This document shows, one piece after another, positions 1 to 5,057 of a stretch of 6,417 nt of DNA (position 1 is its first letter; each line of letters starts with the position of its first letter). Made by a program: the position numbers and the translations under genes. The notes beneath the pieces are model-generated. The model saw only the letters and a list, made by a program, of their open reading frames with translations, was not told the origin of the DNA and did not search any database. Origin of the DNA: Actinoplanes liguriensis (GTDB taxonomy: Bacteria; Actinomycetota; Actinomycetes; Mycobacteriales; Micromonosporaceae); the NCBI GenBank assembly GCA_000715855.1, contig KL571374.1, forward strand, positions 14,401-20,817, in the 5' to 3' direction.

Positions 1-37
1 CCTCCCTCGCGCCATCAGAGATGTGTATAAGAGACAG
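1..37 (+). other. Sequencing adapter: 454 primer A plus Tn5 mosaic end (not genomic)
   Basis: Bases 1-18 read CCTCCCTCGCGCCATCAG, which is the 454 amplification primer A lacking its first G. Bases 19-37 read AGATGTGTATAAGAGACAG, the exact 19-bp Tn5 mosaic end used in transposon-tagmented libraries. The two are joined in the order expected of a 454-compatible tagmentation adapter, so the stretch is an untrimmed library artefact at a contig end. Genomic sequence begins at 38. Any reading frame that starts at 21 is artificial. Recognition is from memory of these oligonucleotides, but the 19-bp match is complete. Confidence 0.97.
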
Positions 38-68
38 CTCCAATACGCAACTAACTGGCCGACCGCAG

Positions 69-118
69 CGCACTCACATCGGCACGAGCGTGCGCCGAGC
101 CGACCCGATCGGCGTGAC
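69..118 (-). repeat. Repeat element copy 1 (CGCACTCACATCGGC ... CGTGAC)
   Basis: On the plus strand the exact 15-mer CGCACTCACATCGGC occupies 69-83 and continues ACGA. A second shared motif, GGCGTGAC, ends the unit at 118. The unit is 50 bp, against 58-59 bp in copies 2 and 3. On the minus strand the 15-mer is followed about 15 bp later by TAGTTG (53 down to 48), a possible -10, so this copy may drive a minus-strand gene lying to the left of the genomic part of the window. The bases between the two shared motifs are only loosely conserved. Confidence 0.8.
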
Positions 119-239
119 GCCGTGTGATGGCCGCCCGCCCACCGGCGCGCACGCTTGGCGACAAATGAGTTCGTCTCTACGCCGCCGCGTTGGGAATCAG
201 ATGCAGAATCCACAGAAACTCACTGGCCCGGCGCCAGTC

Positions 240-255
240 CCGGGCAGATGCCCGG
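240..255 (-). terminator. Hairpin after the DUF4259 gene
   Basis: CCGGGC (240-245) and GCCCGG (250-255) form a perfect 6-bp stem around the loop AGAT, one base beyond the stop codon of the minus-strand DUF4259 gene. There is no clear U-tract, which is common for actinobacterial terminators. The position right after the stop supports a termination role, but this is inferred from structure only. Confidence 0.5.
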
Positions 256-256
256 A

Positions 257-688
257 TCACTCACCGATCGCCTGTTGCAGAACGGCGCGGAGGGATTCCA
301 CCGAGGCGAGCGCCTGCGGAAACGACTCCTCGGCCTCCTCCCACAACTCACGCCATTCAGAGTCCTCCCCGACAATCCGATCCAGCGCTCGCACCGCGAT
401 CGCAGGAACATCGTCGGCTACCTCGACGGTGCCACCCTCCAGCAGGAAATCAGGCGCATACGGGGTCTCGATGGCAGTCCCGCCCGGCAACTGGGAGGCG
501 ACAATAGCTGCGGCGGCGATGGCCTCCACCGCATCGTCACTGTCGAGGTACTCGTCACCGTGTTCGGCGATCCGGCTCAGCGCAACGCGGATCAGAACCG
601 CTCGTTGCTCCGGGGCCGCATCGTCCAGGTCGCCACACCAGTCGGCAGCGGTGTCGTTGTCGAACGGCCCGACGTCCCACGTACCCAT
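257..688 (-). CDS. DUF4259 domain-containing protein
   Basis: A complete 143-aa acidic cytoplasmic protein. Its opening, MGTWDVGPFDNDTAADWCGDL, is the hallmark of the DUF4259 family, and the rest is the expected helical body (…AIAAAAIVASQLPGG… near residues 55-70, and an E/D-rich C-terminus). Length is normal for the family. The ATG is supported by GGGGGA (minus strand, plus positions 697-702) 8 nt upstream and by the motif starting at residue 1. The biochemical role of the family is unknown; members occur as small accessory genes, sometimes among immunity genes of polymorphic-toxin loci. A compact hairpin follows the stop. Unlike the next minus-strand gene, it has no recognisable copy of the CGCACTCACATCGGC element upstream. 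Family assignment is firm; any immunity role is inference from neighbours. Confidence 0.93.
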   Translation of the reverse strand: MGTWDVGPFDNDTAADWCGDLDDAAPEQRAVLIRVALSRIAEHGDEYLDSDDAVEAIAAAAIVASQLPGGTAIETPYAPDFLLEGGTVEVADDVPAIAVRALDRIVGEDSEWRELWEEAEESFPQALASVESLRAVLQQAIGE

Positions 689-873
689 GCTGTGTGTCCC
701 CCACTCGCTGACAGATCAGAGCTCGCCGCGAGCGTAACGCCTTCTGATCAACTCGCGGGTTCTCCGCCCGGCGCAACCGGCACGAGGTCTGGCTACGGCG
801 CGCGACGCGCTCGTCAGATGCCGACACGCACGATCGGCGGCAGATCCGGATGTGCGACTGTTTCGAGTCGGGC
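689..873. other. Intergenic region with leader of the DUF4259 gene
   Basis: These 185 bases separate two minus-strand genes. They hold the ribosome binding site of the DUF4259 gene (697-702). I see no convincing promoter and no exact copy of the 15-bp repeat. The piece ACGCACGATCGGC near 825-837 resembles a shortened repeat but is too weak to call. Confidence 0.5.
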
Positions 874-1311
874 TCAGCGACCTTGCAGCAGGGCTTGCAT
901 TGAGAGCGTTCTCAGGGTCACGAATTTCAGCCGAGGAAACGTCAGGCGCCGGACCACGTCAAAGGCGGTTTCAGGCAGGTCGGCGACATTAATCCCGACC
1001 TGGGGTGCAGCAATTAATTGGTAGGGGCCGCCGTCGATGTCAGCATCGAACGCGAATAGTCCGCGTTCCGCAACCTGCTTCCACGTGTTCTCGCACGCCG
1101 CGGCCAAGGCGGGCGCAAATCGGGCAGAGGTGATGGTTGGGTGAGCCAAGATGGCCTCGATCGCGGCCGCGTGGGCATCGGTATCTTCCAAGAACGCCTC
1201 GGGTGCGTAACCACCGCCTGCCGTGCTGAACAGCGCTACGTGGCCGTCACCGTCCGCGGCAAGCCAGTCGTACTCGGTACCCAAAATGTCGTCCGCAGAC
1301 TTTGCGCCCAT
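874..1311 (-). CDS. Conserved actinobacterial hypothetical protein, immunity-like (145 aa)
   Basis: A complete 145-aa protein. The core DWLAADGDGHVALFSTAGGG (residues about 15-34), followed by YAPEAFLEDTDAHAAAIEAIL and then GLFAFDADIDGGPYQLIAAPQ near residues 84-104, resembles a family of uncharacterised actinomycete proteins found beside immunity genes. I recognise the pattern from memory but cannot give a Pfam name. There is no signal peptide or membrane segment, so it is likely cytoplasmic. The ATG is supported by GGAG 6 nt upstream. The upstream gap carries the degenerate repeat copy 2, about 70 bp from the start codon. It could be an orphan immunity protein; the sequence does not prove it. 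Confidence 0.85.
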   Translation of the reverse strand: MGAKSADDILGTEYDWLAADGDGHVALFSTAGGGYAPEAFLEDTDAHAAAIEAILAHPTITSARFAPALAAACENTWKQVAERGLFAFDADIDGGPYQLIAAPQVGINVADLPETAFDVVRRLTFPRLKFVTLRTLSMQALLQGR

Positions 1312-1380
1312 GCCGCTCTCCGTCGTCTACCGATTTGACTGGCTATCCTGCACGGCGGCCGGGCGCGGAGCCAGCCAATG

Positions 1381-1438
1381 CGCACGCTCATCGGCACGAC
1401 AAGACGCCGGCGGCAGGCAGTCAGCTACCGGCCGTGAC
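1381..1438 (-). repeat. Repeat element copy 2 (degenerate)
   Basis: CGCACGCTCATCGGC at 1381-1395 matches the 15-mer at 13 of 15 positions and continues ACGAC. The distal motif ACCGGCCGTGAC closes the unit at 1438, very close to the ACCGGGCGTGAC of copy 3, and the two copies also share a central GCCGGC. The unit length (58 bp) is almost the same as copy 3 (59 bp), which supports common ancestry rather than chance. It lies about 70 bp upstream of the minus-strand 145-aa gene. No -10-like hexamer sits at the 16-17 bp distance seen at copies 3 and 4, so its promoter role may be lost or shifted. Confidence 0.65.
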
Positions 1439-1570
1439 AGCGGCGGTCGGCCCGAGCTCGGACAGCGGCAGAGGAGTACGTCCGATCAAGCGTTCTGCGG
1501 CCGGCCCGCGTAAGTTACGTACTGGCGGGAGACGCCGAACGGGAGAGGCCTTGCTTACCAGGATGGCAGA

Positions 1571-1873
1571 ATGAACAACGCCCTTTGCGGCATTTGTGGA
1601 CATCTGTTGGATGATCGCCACGGCGTCGATGACCATCACGAGGCGGGCGCCGACAGCAAGGTAGTCGAGTATGTGGTCGTAGGTAGGCGTGGCGGTATCG
1701 CCGAATTTCGTGAGGTCGCTGGCGACTCGAAGGTGCGCAAGACTGATGCGGCGACGTTGGCGTTTCAGTTGGGCATCGACGAGTCGGCTCTTCTGGGATG
1801 CCGGTTCAGTTGCCTAGTGGAACGCGCAGAATACGGCGTGATCAGGAGCGACTTTACGGTGCTGATGGAGTGA
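1571..1873 (+). CDS. Hypothetical protein (100 aa) with N-terminal CxxC and His cluster
   Basis: A complete 100-aa reading frame beginning MNNALCGICGHLLDD, with AGGA 8-11 nt before the ATG as a plausible ribosome binding site. The first 25 residues hold C6, C9 and several histidines (H11, H17, H22, H23), which could bind a metal. The rest (VVEYVVVGRRGG…, DAATLAFQLGIDESALLGCRFSC…, RSDFTVL) looks like a compact alpha/beta domain and continues without repeats or low complexity. No family name is recognised. Codon use is moderately GC-rich, weaker than in the HEAT gene, so the call is less sure. It sits alone on the plus strand between the 145-aa gene and the Imm1-like gene; its role is unknown. 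Confidence 0.65.
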   Translation: MNNALCGICGHLLDDRHGVDDHHEAGADSKVVEYVVVGRRGGIAEFREVAGDSKVRKTDAATLAFQLGIDESALLGCRFSCLVERAEYGVIRSDFTVLME

Positions 1874-2021
1874 GCCGGAAGCTCCGACGACTCGAACTCA
1901 CGGTACGACTTTCAGGCTGTGCCTTCACTGCGGCCATGGGAGTGAGCACCGCGTTGACCACGCATATGATCATGGCCCGCTAACTTGGAGCCCTTGCGAC
2001 AAGCCGATCGGAGCACGTCTC
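1874..2021 (+). promoter_or_regulatory. Gap before the Imm1-like gene, with possible -10 TATGAT
   Basis: A consensus-like -10 hexamer, TATGAT, lies at 1965-1970, about 50 bp before the ATG at 2022. Twenty bases upstream of it, GCCATGGGAGTG (1933-1944) vaguely resembles the GCCGATGTGAGTG core of the repeat family, this time on the plus strand. That resemblance is suggestive only. A GGAG lies about 10 nt before the start codon as a modest ribosome binding site. Confidence 0.3.
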
Positions 2022-2579
2022 ATGATCTTGGGATTCAGGGCTGACGAAGACTGGCGGTTCACCGACCCCAAGAATGGCATAGCTGATGTTGTCGAGCGCA
2101 TATTTGAGGCCCTGACCGCACGGGAGGAGGCCGGGTCCCGAAGTCAGATTGCCGAACTGACTTTCGCACGCTGGCCATGGGAGGGGGAAACCGTCGATAC
2201 CGATAACCATCTTTTCGTCTCTGTAAACAAAGAGACCGGATTCGGCGCTCTCACCTGGTACGTCATGCAGGGATGGCCGAAAGAGGGCGACATCTACGAG
2301 CAAATCTGGGTAACTGACAACCCGCAGCCACCGAACTTTGATCCTTAGGTAGTATCCGACCCAGACTGCGCGACGTTCTATCATCCGCGCAGCGCGATCC
2401 CGCTGGCTCAGGTGCGGGCCGCCGTGGAAGACTTCTGTTCAACAGGGACGGGTGACCGCCCAAAGCGAGTTTCTTGGGTTCCGGGACGAGTTGATGGCCG
2501 ACGTCTCGATGAGCCATTTCCGGACCTCCCAGGGCGACTGGAACGGACCTTATCAGATGATTTGTGGAAGGATTTTTAG
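2022..2579 (+). pseudogene. Imm1-family-like immunity protein gene interrupted by in-frame TAG
   Basis: The frame opens at ATG 2022 (MILGFRADEDWRFTDPKNG) and reads 108 residues to TAG at 2346-2348. The same frame then continues with 76 more codons to TAG 2577-2579. The second part reads VVSDPDCATFYHPRSAIPLA, then QVRAAVEDFCSTGTGDRP and a Trp (KRVSW). This is the C-terminal signature I associate with Imm1-type immunity proteins: an acidic/proline turn, a helix, then G-x-RP-x(3)-W. The first part carries the matching N-terminal half (FARWPWEGE, TGFGALTWYVM). The junction reads FDP-stop-VVSDP with no gap, so a single nonsense substitution (for example CAG or GAG to TAG) is the simplest explanation. 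The protein would normally neutralise a secreted polymorphic toxin; here it is probably inactive, unless the 108-aa piece works alone or the base is a sequencing error. Confidence 0.72.
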
Positions 2580-2803
2580 TCCGGTTCCTCATGACGGTGA
2601 ATTTTTGCATCTTCTAGCGGTCCAGCTGTTCCGTCGTGAGCGATAGACGACTCGCACTCTGGTTGACGTGAGTTATCAGCGAGTCGTCAACGCGCTCAAT
2701 TCGGCATGACAAGTCGCCGAGCAGAGCAGTGCCGCATGCAGCCGTAGCGTCTGCCGGAGTCGGAGTCATCGCCTTGGTAAGAGAAAGAACTCGGACAAGG
2801 AGC
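2580..2803. other. Intergenic region between convergent genes, with a strong inverted repeat
   Basis: These 224 bases lie between the end of the Imm1-like gene (+) and the 3' end of the MGYNFHITRA gene (-). Apart from the inverted repeat at 2646-2688 I see no supported gene. The short frames here lack recognisable motifs. Confidence 0.5.
2646..2688. repeat. Perfect 10-bp inverted repeat, 23-nt loop
   Basis: GACGACTCGC (2646-2655) and GCGAGTCGTC (2679-2688) are exact reverse complements separated by 23 nt. It lies between two convergent genes, so a bidirectional terminator is possible, although the loop is long and no T-tract follows. It does not match the integron attC core pattern (no RYYYAAC/GTTRRRY pair). 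Function unknown. Confidence 0.6.
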
Positions 2804-3106
2804 TCAGTCCTCGTCGTCGCCCTGAACCCGTCCACCCAGCGATGCGGCAAGCTGGTTGGCGATTCGTTCAGCACGATCGGAGTAGTAACCCTCGATCACC
2901 ACATGGCCCCGCCGCCAGGAGAAGTTGACCGACTCGCCGGACACAGCGTAGATGCGCTGCATGCCGATGTCGTTCCAGGCCACATGCCCCTCGAATACCA
3001 GATCGGGGGTACCGTCGGCGATTTTCTCCCACTCTTCTTTGCCGATGGGTGTCTCCTCGCTCTCCCAGAAGTTCGCTGCTCGCGTTATGTGGAAGTTGTA
3101 GCCCAT
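2804..3106 (-). CDS. Small MGYNFHITRA-type hypothetical protein, immunity-like (100 aa)
   Basis: A complete 100-aa protein starting MGYNFHITRAANFWESEETP, with GKEEWEKIADGTPDL near residues 22-36 and ending RIANQLAASLGGRVQGDDED. Both ends match a widespread family of uncharacterised bacterial proteins (pattern M-G/S-Y-D/N-x-HITR … EEW … LGARVQGDDGE) that I know only as hypothetical and often near toxin-immunity loci. The frame stays open upstream to 3295, but the ATG at 3106 is chosen because the family begins there and the upstream part overlaps the repeat element and the neighbouring gene. A GA-rich stretch just before the ATG is only a weak ribosome binding site. Cytoplasmic, acidic, no membrane segment. 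Molecular function unknown. Confidence 0.88.
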   Translation of the reverse strand: MGYNFHITRAANFWESEETPIGKEEWEKIADGTPDLVFEGHVAWNDIGMQRIYAVSGESVNFSWRRGHVVIEGYYSDRAERIANQLAASLGGRVQGDDED

Positions 3107-3145
3107 CTCATCTCTTTCGTGTGACCACCAGCAGGCATTCGAGTC

Positions 3146-3151
3146 ATCGTA
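3146..3151 (-). promoter_or_regulatory. Candidate -10 (TACGAT) for the MGYNFHITRA gene
   Basis: On the minus strand TACGAT lies 17 bp downstream of repeat copy 3 (3169-3183) and about 40 bp before the start codon at 3106. The repeat would then occupy the -35 region and above. The 16-bp spacing seen at copy 4 supports the idea. Confidence 0.45.
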
Positions 3152-3168
3152 AGCTGTGATCCGCGAGA

Positions 3169-3227
3169 CGCACTCACATCGGCATGACCGGGAGCCGGCC
3201 ACGGCACGGTCGACCACCGGGCGTGAC
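3169..3227 (-). repeat. Repeat element copy 3
   Basis: The exact 15-mer CGCACTCACATCGGC lies at 3169-3183, followed by ATGAC, a GC-rich middle with GCCGGCC, and ACCGGGCGTGAC ending at 3227. It sits between the divergent MGYNFHITRA gene (-, starts 3106) and the HEAT-repeat gene (+, starts 3288), so it could serve either. The -10-like spacing favours the minus-strand gene. Confidence 0.82.
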
Positions 3228-3287
3228 GGTGTTCCGAAGTTCGAAGTCGGTGGTGAGATCCGACCGCCGACGAGCAGACTTGAGCAC

Positions 3288-4187
3288 GTGAGCAATTTGG
3301 CTGTGCCTGCCTCCCCGGAAGAGCTGCCGATTACGGTGCTGCTGCAGCTGGCCAGACGGGAGGTCGAGGATGACGACGGCGACGTTCCGATGCCGGCGCT
3401 TTCCGCCCTACATCAGCGGCCGTCCCGGGAGATCTTTGACCGCGCCGCCGCGCTCCTGTGCGCCAGCGACGCCACGCAGCGGGAACTAGGTGTTCGGATT
3501 CTGCGCGAGCTCGGAGATGAGCAGCCCGACGGGCAGCGGCCCTTCAGAGATCAGACGGTCTCTCTGATGCGGATCCGGCTCGGTGAGGAGACCGATCCTG
3601 CGGTAACCGGCTGGATAGTTTCCGCGCTCGGCTATCACCACGGTCGGCAGGCACTGCGAGAGGTGACGGCCCTGGCCCGTCATCCGGAAGATCGGGTGCG
3701 GTTCCACGTGGCGGCGGCACTGCCGAGCCTGGTCGACCTCGACGACGTAGAGCCTAGGGCCGCCGATGCGTTGATACAGCTCTGCCATGACGACGACGCC
3801 GATATCCGCTACTACGCCCTATATGCAGCGACCCGAGAGATCGGTGGCCTGGACGTTCAGGCTGTCATCCGGCTGACCGCGCAGCTCGCCGATGACCCCG
3901 ACGAGCAGGTCCGTGCGATGGCCGCCGCACACCACGAAGCGATCCGCGAAGTTCGGGAGCTGCTCAACAGCGCCTCGGAGTCGGAGAACGCCATCGGTAC
4001 GTACGACCACCTGATCGGTCCCGTTCTGGTCGCACTCGCCTGTGCCGGCGACGCCGCAGACGCCCGGCATTTGGATGAGGAGATCCGCCGCCACCTCGGC
4101 CCGGCTGCCCGGTTCCGCACCACGGGCATTGCGGAACAACTCGTCACCTGGTGGGCGGACAAGGAAAGCCGCATCACCTGGGACTGA
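3288..4187 (+). CDS. HEAT-repeat domain protein (299 aa)
   Basis: An all-helical cytoplasmic protein with about five HEAT/ARM-like helical pairs: roughly residues 49-76 (IFDRAAALLCA…LGVRILRELG), 89-119 (…WIVSALGYHH), 121-150 (ALREVTALARHP…VAAALPSLVD), 158-186 (ALIQLCHDDDADIRYYALYA) and 191-221 (TAQLADDPDEQVRAMAAA). The repeated pattern of D-x-x-V/I-R followed by A-rich helices is diagnostic. Such scaffolds bind other proteins; close relatives occur as stand-alone actinobacterial genes and as immunity or modulator genes near toxins. The partner here is unknown. The frame is open from 3156, but the GTG at 3288 is preferred because the upstream codons overlap repeat copy 3 and lack family similarity. 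The ribosome binding site is weak and a near-leaderless start is possible. A hairpin follows the stop. Confidence 0.92.
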   Translation: MSNLAVPASPEELPITVLLQLARREVEDDDGDVPMPALSALHQRPSREIFDRAAALLCASDATQRELGVRILRELGDEQPDGQRPFRDQTVSLMRIRLGEETDPAVTGWIVSALGYHHGRQALREVTALARHPEDRVRFHVAAALPSLVDLDDVEPRAADALIQLCHDDDADIRYYALYAATREIGGLDVQAVIRLTAQLADDPDEQVRAMAAAHHEAIREVRELLNSASESENAIGTYDHLIGPVLVALACAGDAADARHLDEEIRRHLGPAARFRTTGIAEQLVTWWADKESRITWD

Positions 4188-4190
4188 TCC

Positions 4191-4206
4191 GGGCTCCGAC
4201 GAGCCC
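4191..4206 (+). terminator. Hairpin terminator after the HEAT-repeat gene
   Basis: GGGCTC (4191-4196) and GAGCCC (4201-4206) pair perfectly around CGAC, three bases after the stop codon. A moderately T-containing stretch (CCGTCTTGTC) follows. The layout mirrors the hairpin after the DUF4259 gene. Confidence 0.55.
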
Positions 4207-4345
4207 CCCGTCTTGTCGAGCACCGATATGCCGCCTCCCGGCACGAGCGCGCTGACCGAGAGCCAGCCTTTCCGCGATGTTCTGAAGCGAACGCTTTAGC
4301 GGCAGATCCGTGCGCCATCATGCGTCCGTAGGCCGCAGCATTGAA

Positions 4346-4630
4346 TCAATCCCCGGCCGACGGCTTCTGAAGTCGCTCGGCGATCGGCGGTGGCGCCTTT
4401 TGAATCGGGTGAGGAATCACCTGTCGGTCCTCGATGACCCAGTCGGCCGACCGGGCGGCGAGCCGGATCGCCTCGGACCAAAGCTTGTCGGCGTCGATTC
4501 GACGGCTACCGTCGTCATCTGGCTCGTCCCGCATGATTGCCGCGTCGACGGGAACCGAGAGGTAGGTCTCCTCCGTTGTGGTGCGCTGCAACCGGACGGA
4601 AATCGAATACGTCGCGCGGGGTTCGGTCAC
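4346..4630 (-). CDS. Conserved actinobacterial hypothetical protein (94 aa), leaderless start
   Basis: A complete 94-aa protein reading VTEPRATYSISVRLQRTTTE…, then a basic/acidic middle (AIMRDEPDDDGSRRIDADKL) and …VIEDRQVIPHPIQKAPPP. I recall very similar uncharacterised proteins in actinomycetes, without a named domain. The frame extends to a GTG at 4663, which falls inside repeat copy 4. The internal GTG at 4630 is preferred: the family begins near TEP-ATYSISVRL, and TATGCT lies exactly 6 nt before it, the layout of a leaderless actinobacterial mRNA. It is convergent with the HEAT-repeat gene. Function unknown; a small beta-rich fold seems likely from the alternating N-terminal residues. 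Could be another immunity-type accessory gene. Confidence 0.8.
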   Translation of the reverse strand: MTEPRATYSISVRLQRTTTEETYLSVPVDAAIMRDEPDDDGSRRIDADKLWSEAIRLAARSADWVIEDRQVIPHPIQKAPPPIAERLQKPSAGD

Positions 4631-4636
4631 TCGCGC

Positions 4637-4642
4637 AGCATA
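4637..4642 (-). promoter_or_regulatory. Candidate -10 (TATGCT) of a leaderless transcript
   Basis: TATGCT on the minus strand lies 16 bp downstream of repeat copy 4 and 6 nt before the GTG at 4630, fitting TANNNT-N6-GTG leaderless promoters of actinobacteria. Confidence 0.55.
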
Positions 4643-4658
4643 GTCCGGCGATTCCCAA

Positions 4659-4673
4659 CGCACTCACATCGGC
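4659..4673 (-). repeat. Repeat element copy 4 (15-mer only)
   Basis: The exact 15-mer CGCACTCACATCGGC. The distal CGTGAC part found in copies 1-3 is missing, because sequence similar to an IS30 transposase begins within a few bases. The copy is therefore probably truncated at its outer side. Confidence 0.82.
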
Positions 4674-5008
4674 TACGTCGTCGACTGCCGCAGTCCTGCT
4701 GGAAGGGTCGAGAACATGGTGATGAGCCGGTCGCGGAAATGTGCGGCGTCACGGCCCTGCGGCAGTTGAACGAGGAGGACGTAGCGGGCGCTGCGCTCGA
4801 CCAGAGTGCCGATCGCGGTCCGATTGTGAGCACCCCTGATCAGGTCGCCCTCCCAGCGATCGGGGCAAGACGCGGTCCTCGGCGGTGACGGGCCGGTCGG
4901 TGAACCGCGGTGTCCGCTGCTCACGGCTGCGACGACGCTTGCGATAGATGCGACCCGTGCGCAGCAGCGGCAAGCGAGTTCACGCAAGACCTGAGCGCGT
5001 GCCTGATG
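4674..5008 (-). pseudogene. IS30-family transposase internal fragment, frameshifted
   Basis: On the minus strand three pieces join into one IS30 transposase stretch. HQARAQVLRELA starts at 5008; LRTGRIYRKRRRSREQRTPR then …DRPVTAEDR continue in another frame; and DRWEGDLIRGAHNRTAIGTL then VERSARYVLLVQLPQG and LPAGLRQS return to the first frame. WEGDLI and AIGTLVER are strong signatures of the start of the DDE catalytic domain. The frames differ by compensating one-base shifts, near 4965 and near 4862-4865 (a GGGG run). The N-terminal DNA-binding part, most of the catalytic domain and both terminal inverted repeats are absent, so it cannot transpose. The reading ends S-T-T-stop where the family normally continues S-L-T-W-D, a few bases from repeat copy 4. 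Confidence 0.85.
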
Positions 5009-5018
5009 CGGAGTTCAC

Positions 5019-5048
5019 CGGCCGGTGGATCGCACGGTCCACCGGCCG
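5019..5048 (-). terminator. Strong hairpin downstream of tetR-like gene
   Basis: CGGCCGGTGGA (5019-5029) and TCCACCGGCCG (5038-5048) are perfect 11-bp reverse complements with an 8-nt loop, starting 10 nt beyond the TetR stop codon. No T-tract, but stem strength and position make it the likely terminator of the minus-strand repressor gene. Confidence 0.65.
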
Positions 5049-5057
5049 CCGCACCCG

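Noticed and set aside
21..737. Plus-strand frame starting in the adapter
   Set aside because: Its start codon lies in the Tn5 mosaic end, so it is an artefact, and the rest is antisense to the DUF4259 gene.
155..1024. Long plus-strand frame across the DUF4259 gene
   Set aside because: It is the antisense shadow of the DUF4259 gene and part of the next gene; Arg/Pro/Ser-rich without domain signs.
2452..2646. 64-aa plus-strand frame overlapping the Imm1-like tail
   Set aside because: It is out of frame with the recognisable immunity-protein signature and shows no motif of its own.
1381..3227. The repeat units as integron attC sites bounding gene cassettes
   Set aside because: Unit length and single-gene spacing are tempting, but the units lack the RYYYAAC and GTTRRRY core sites and the folded imperfect palindrome; no integrase is seen.
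3819..4244. Minus-strand frame inside the HEAT-repeat gene
   Set aside because: Shadow of a well-supported gene; no family pattern.
69..4673. The four repeats as a CRISPR array
   Set aside because: The copies are 15 bp, 1.3-1.8 kb apart, with genes in between; there is no regular repeat-spacer pattern and no cas gene.
5019..5048. The 11-bp hairpin as a terminal inverted repeat of the IS30 remnant
   Set aside because: Both arms lie on one side of the fragment with an 8-nt loop, and it directly follows the repressor stop codon, so a terminator fits better.
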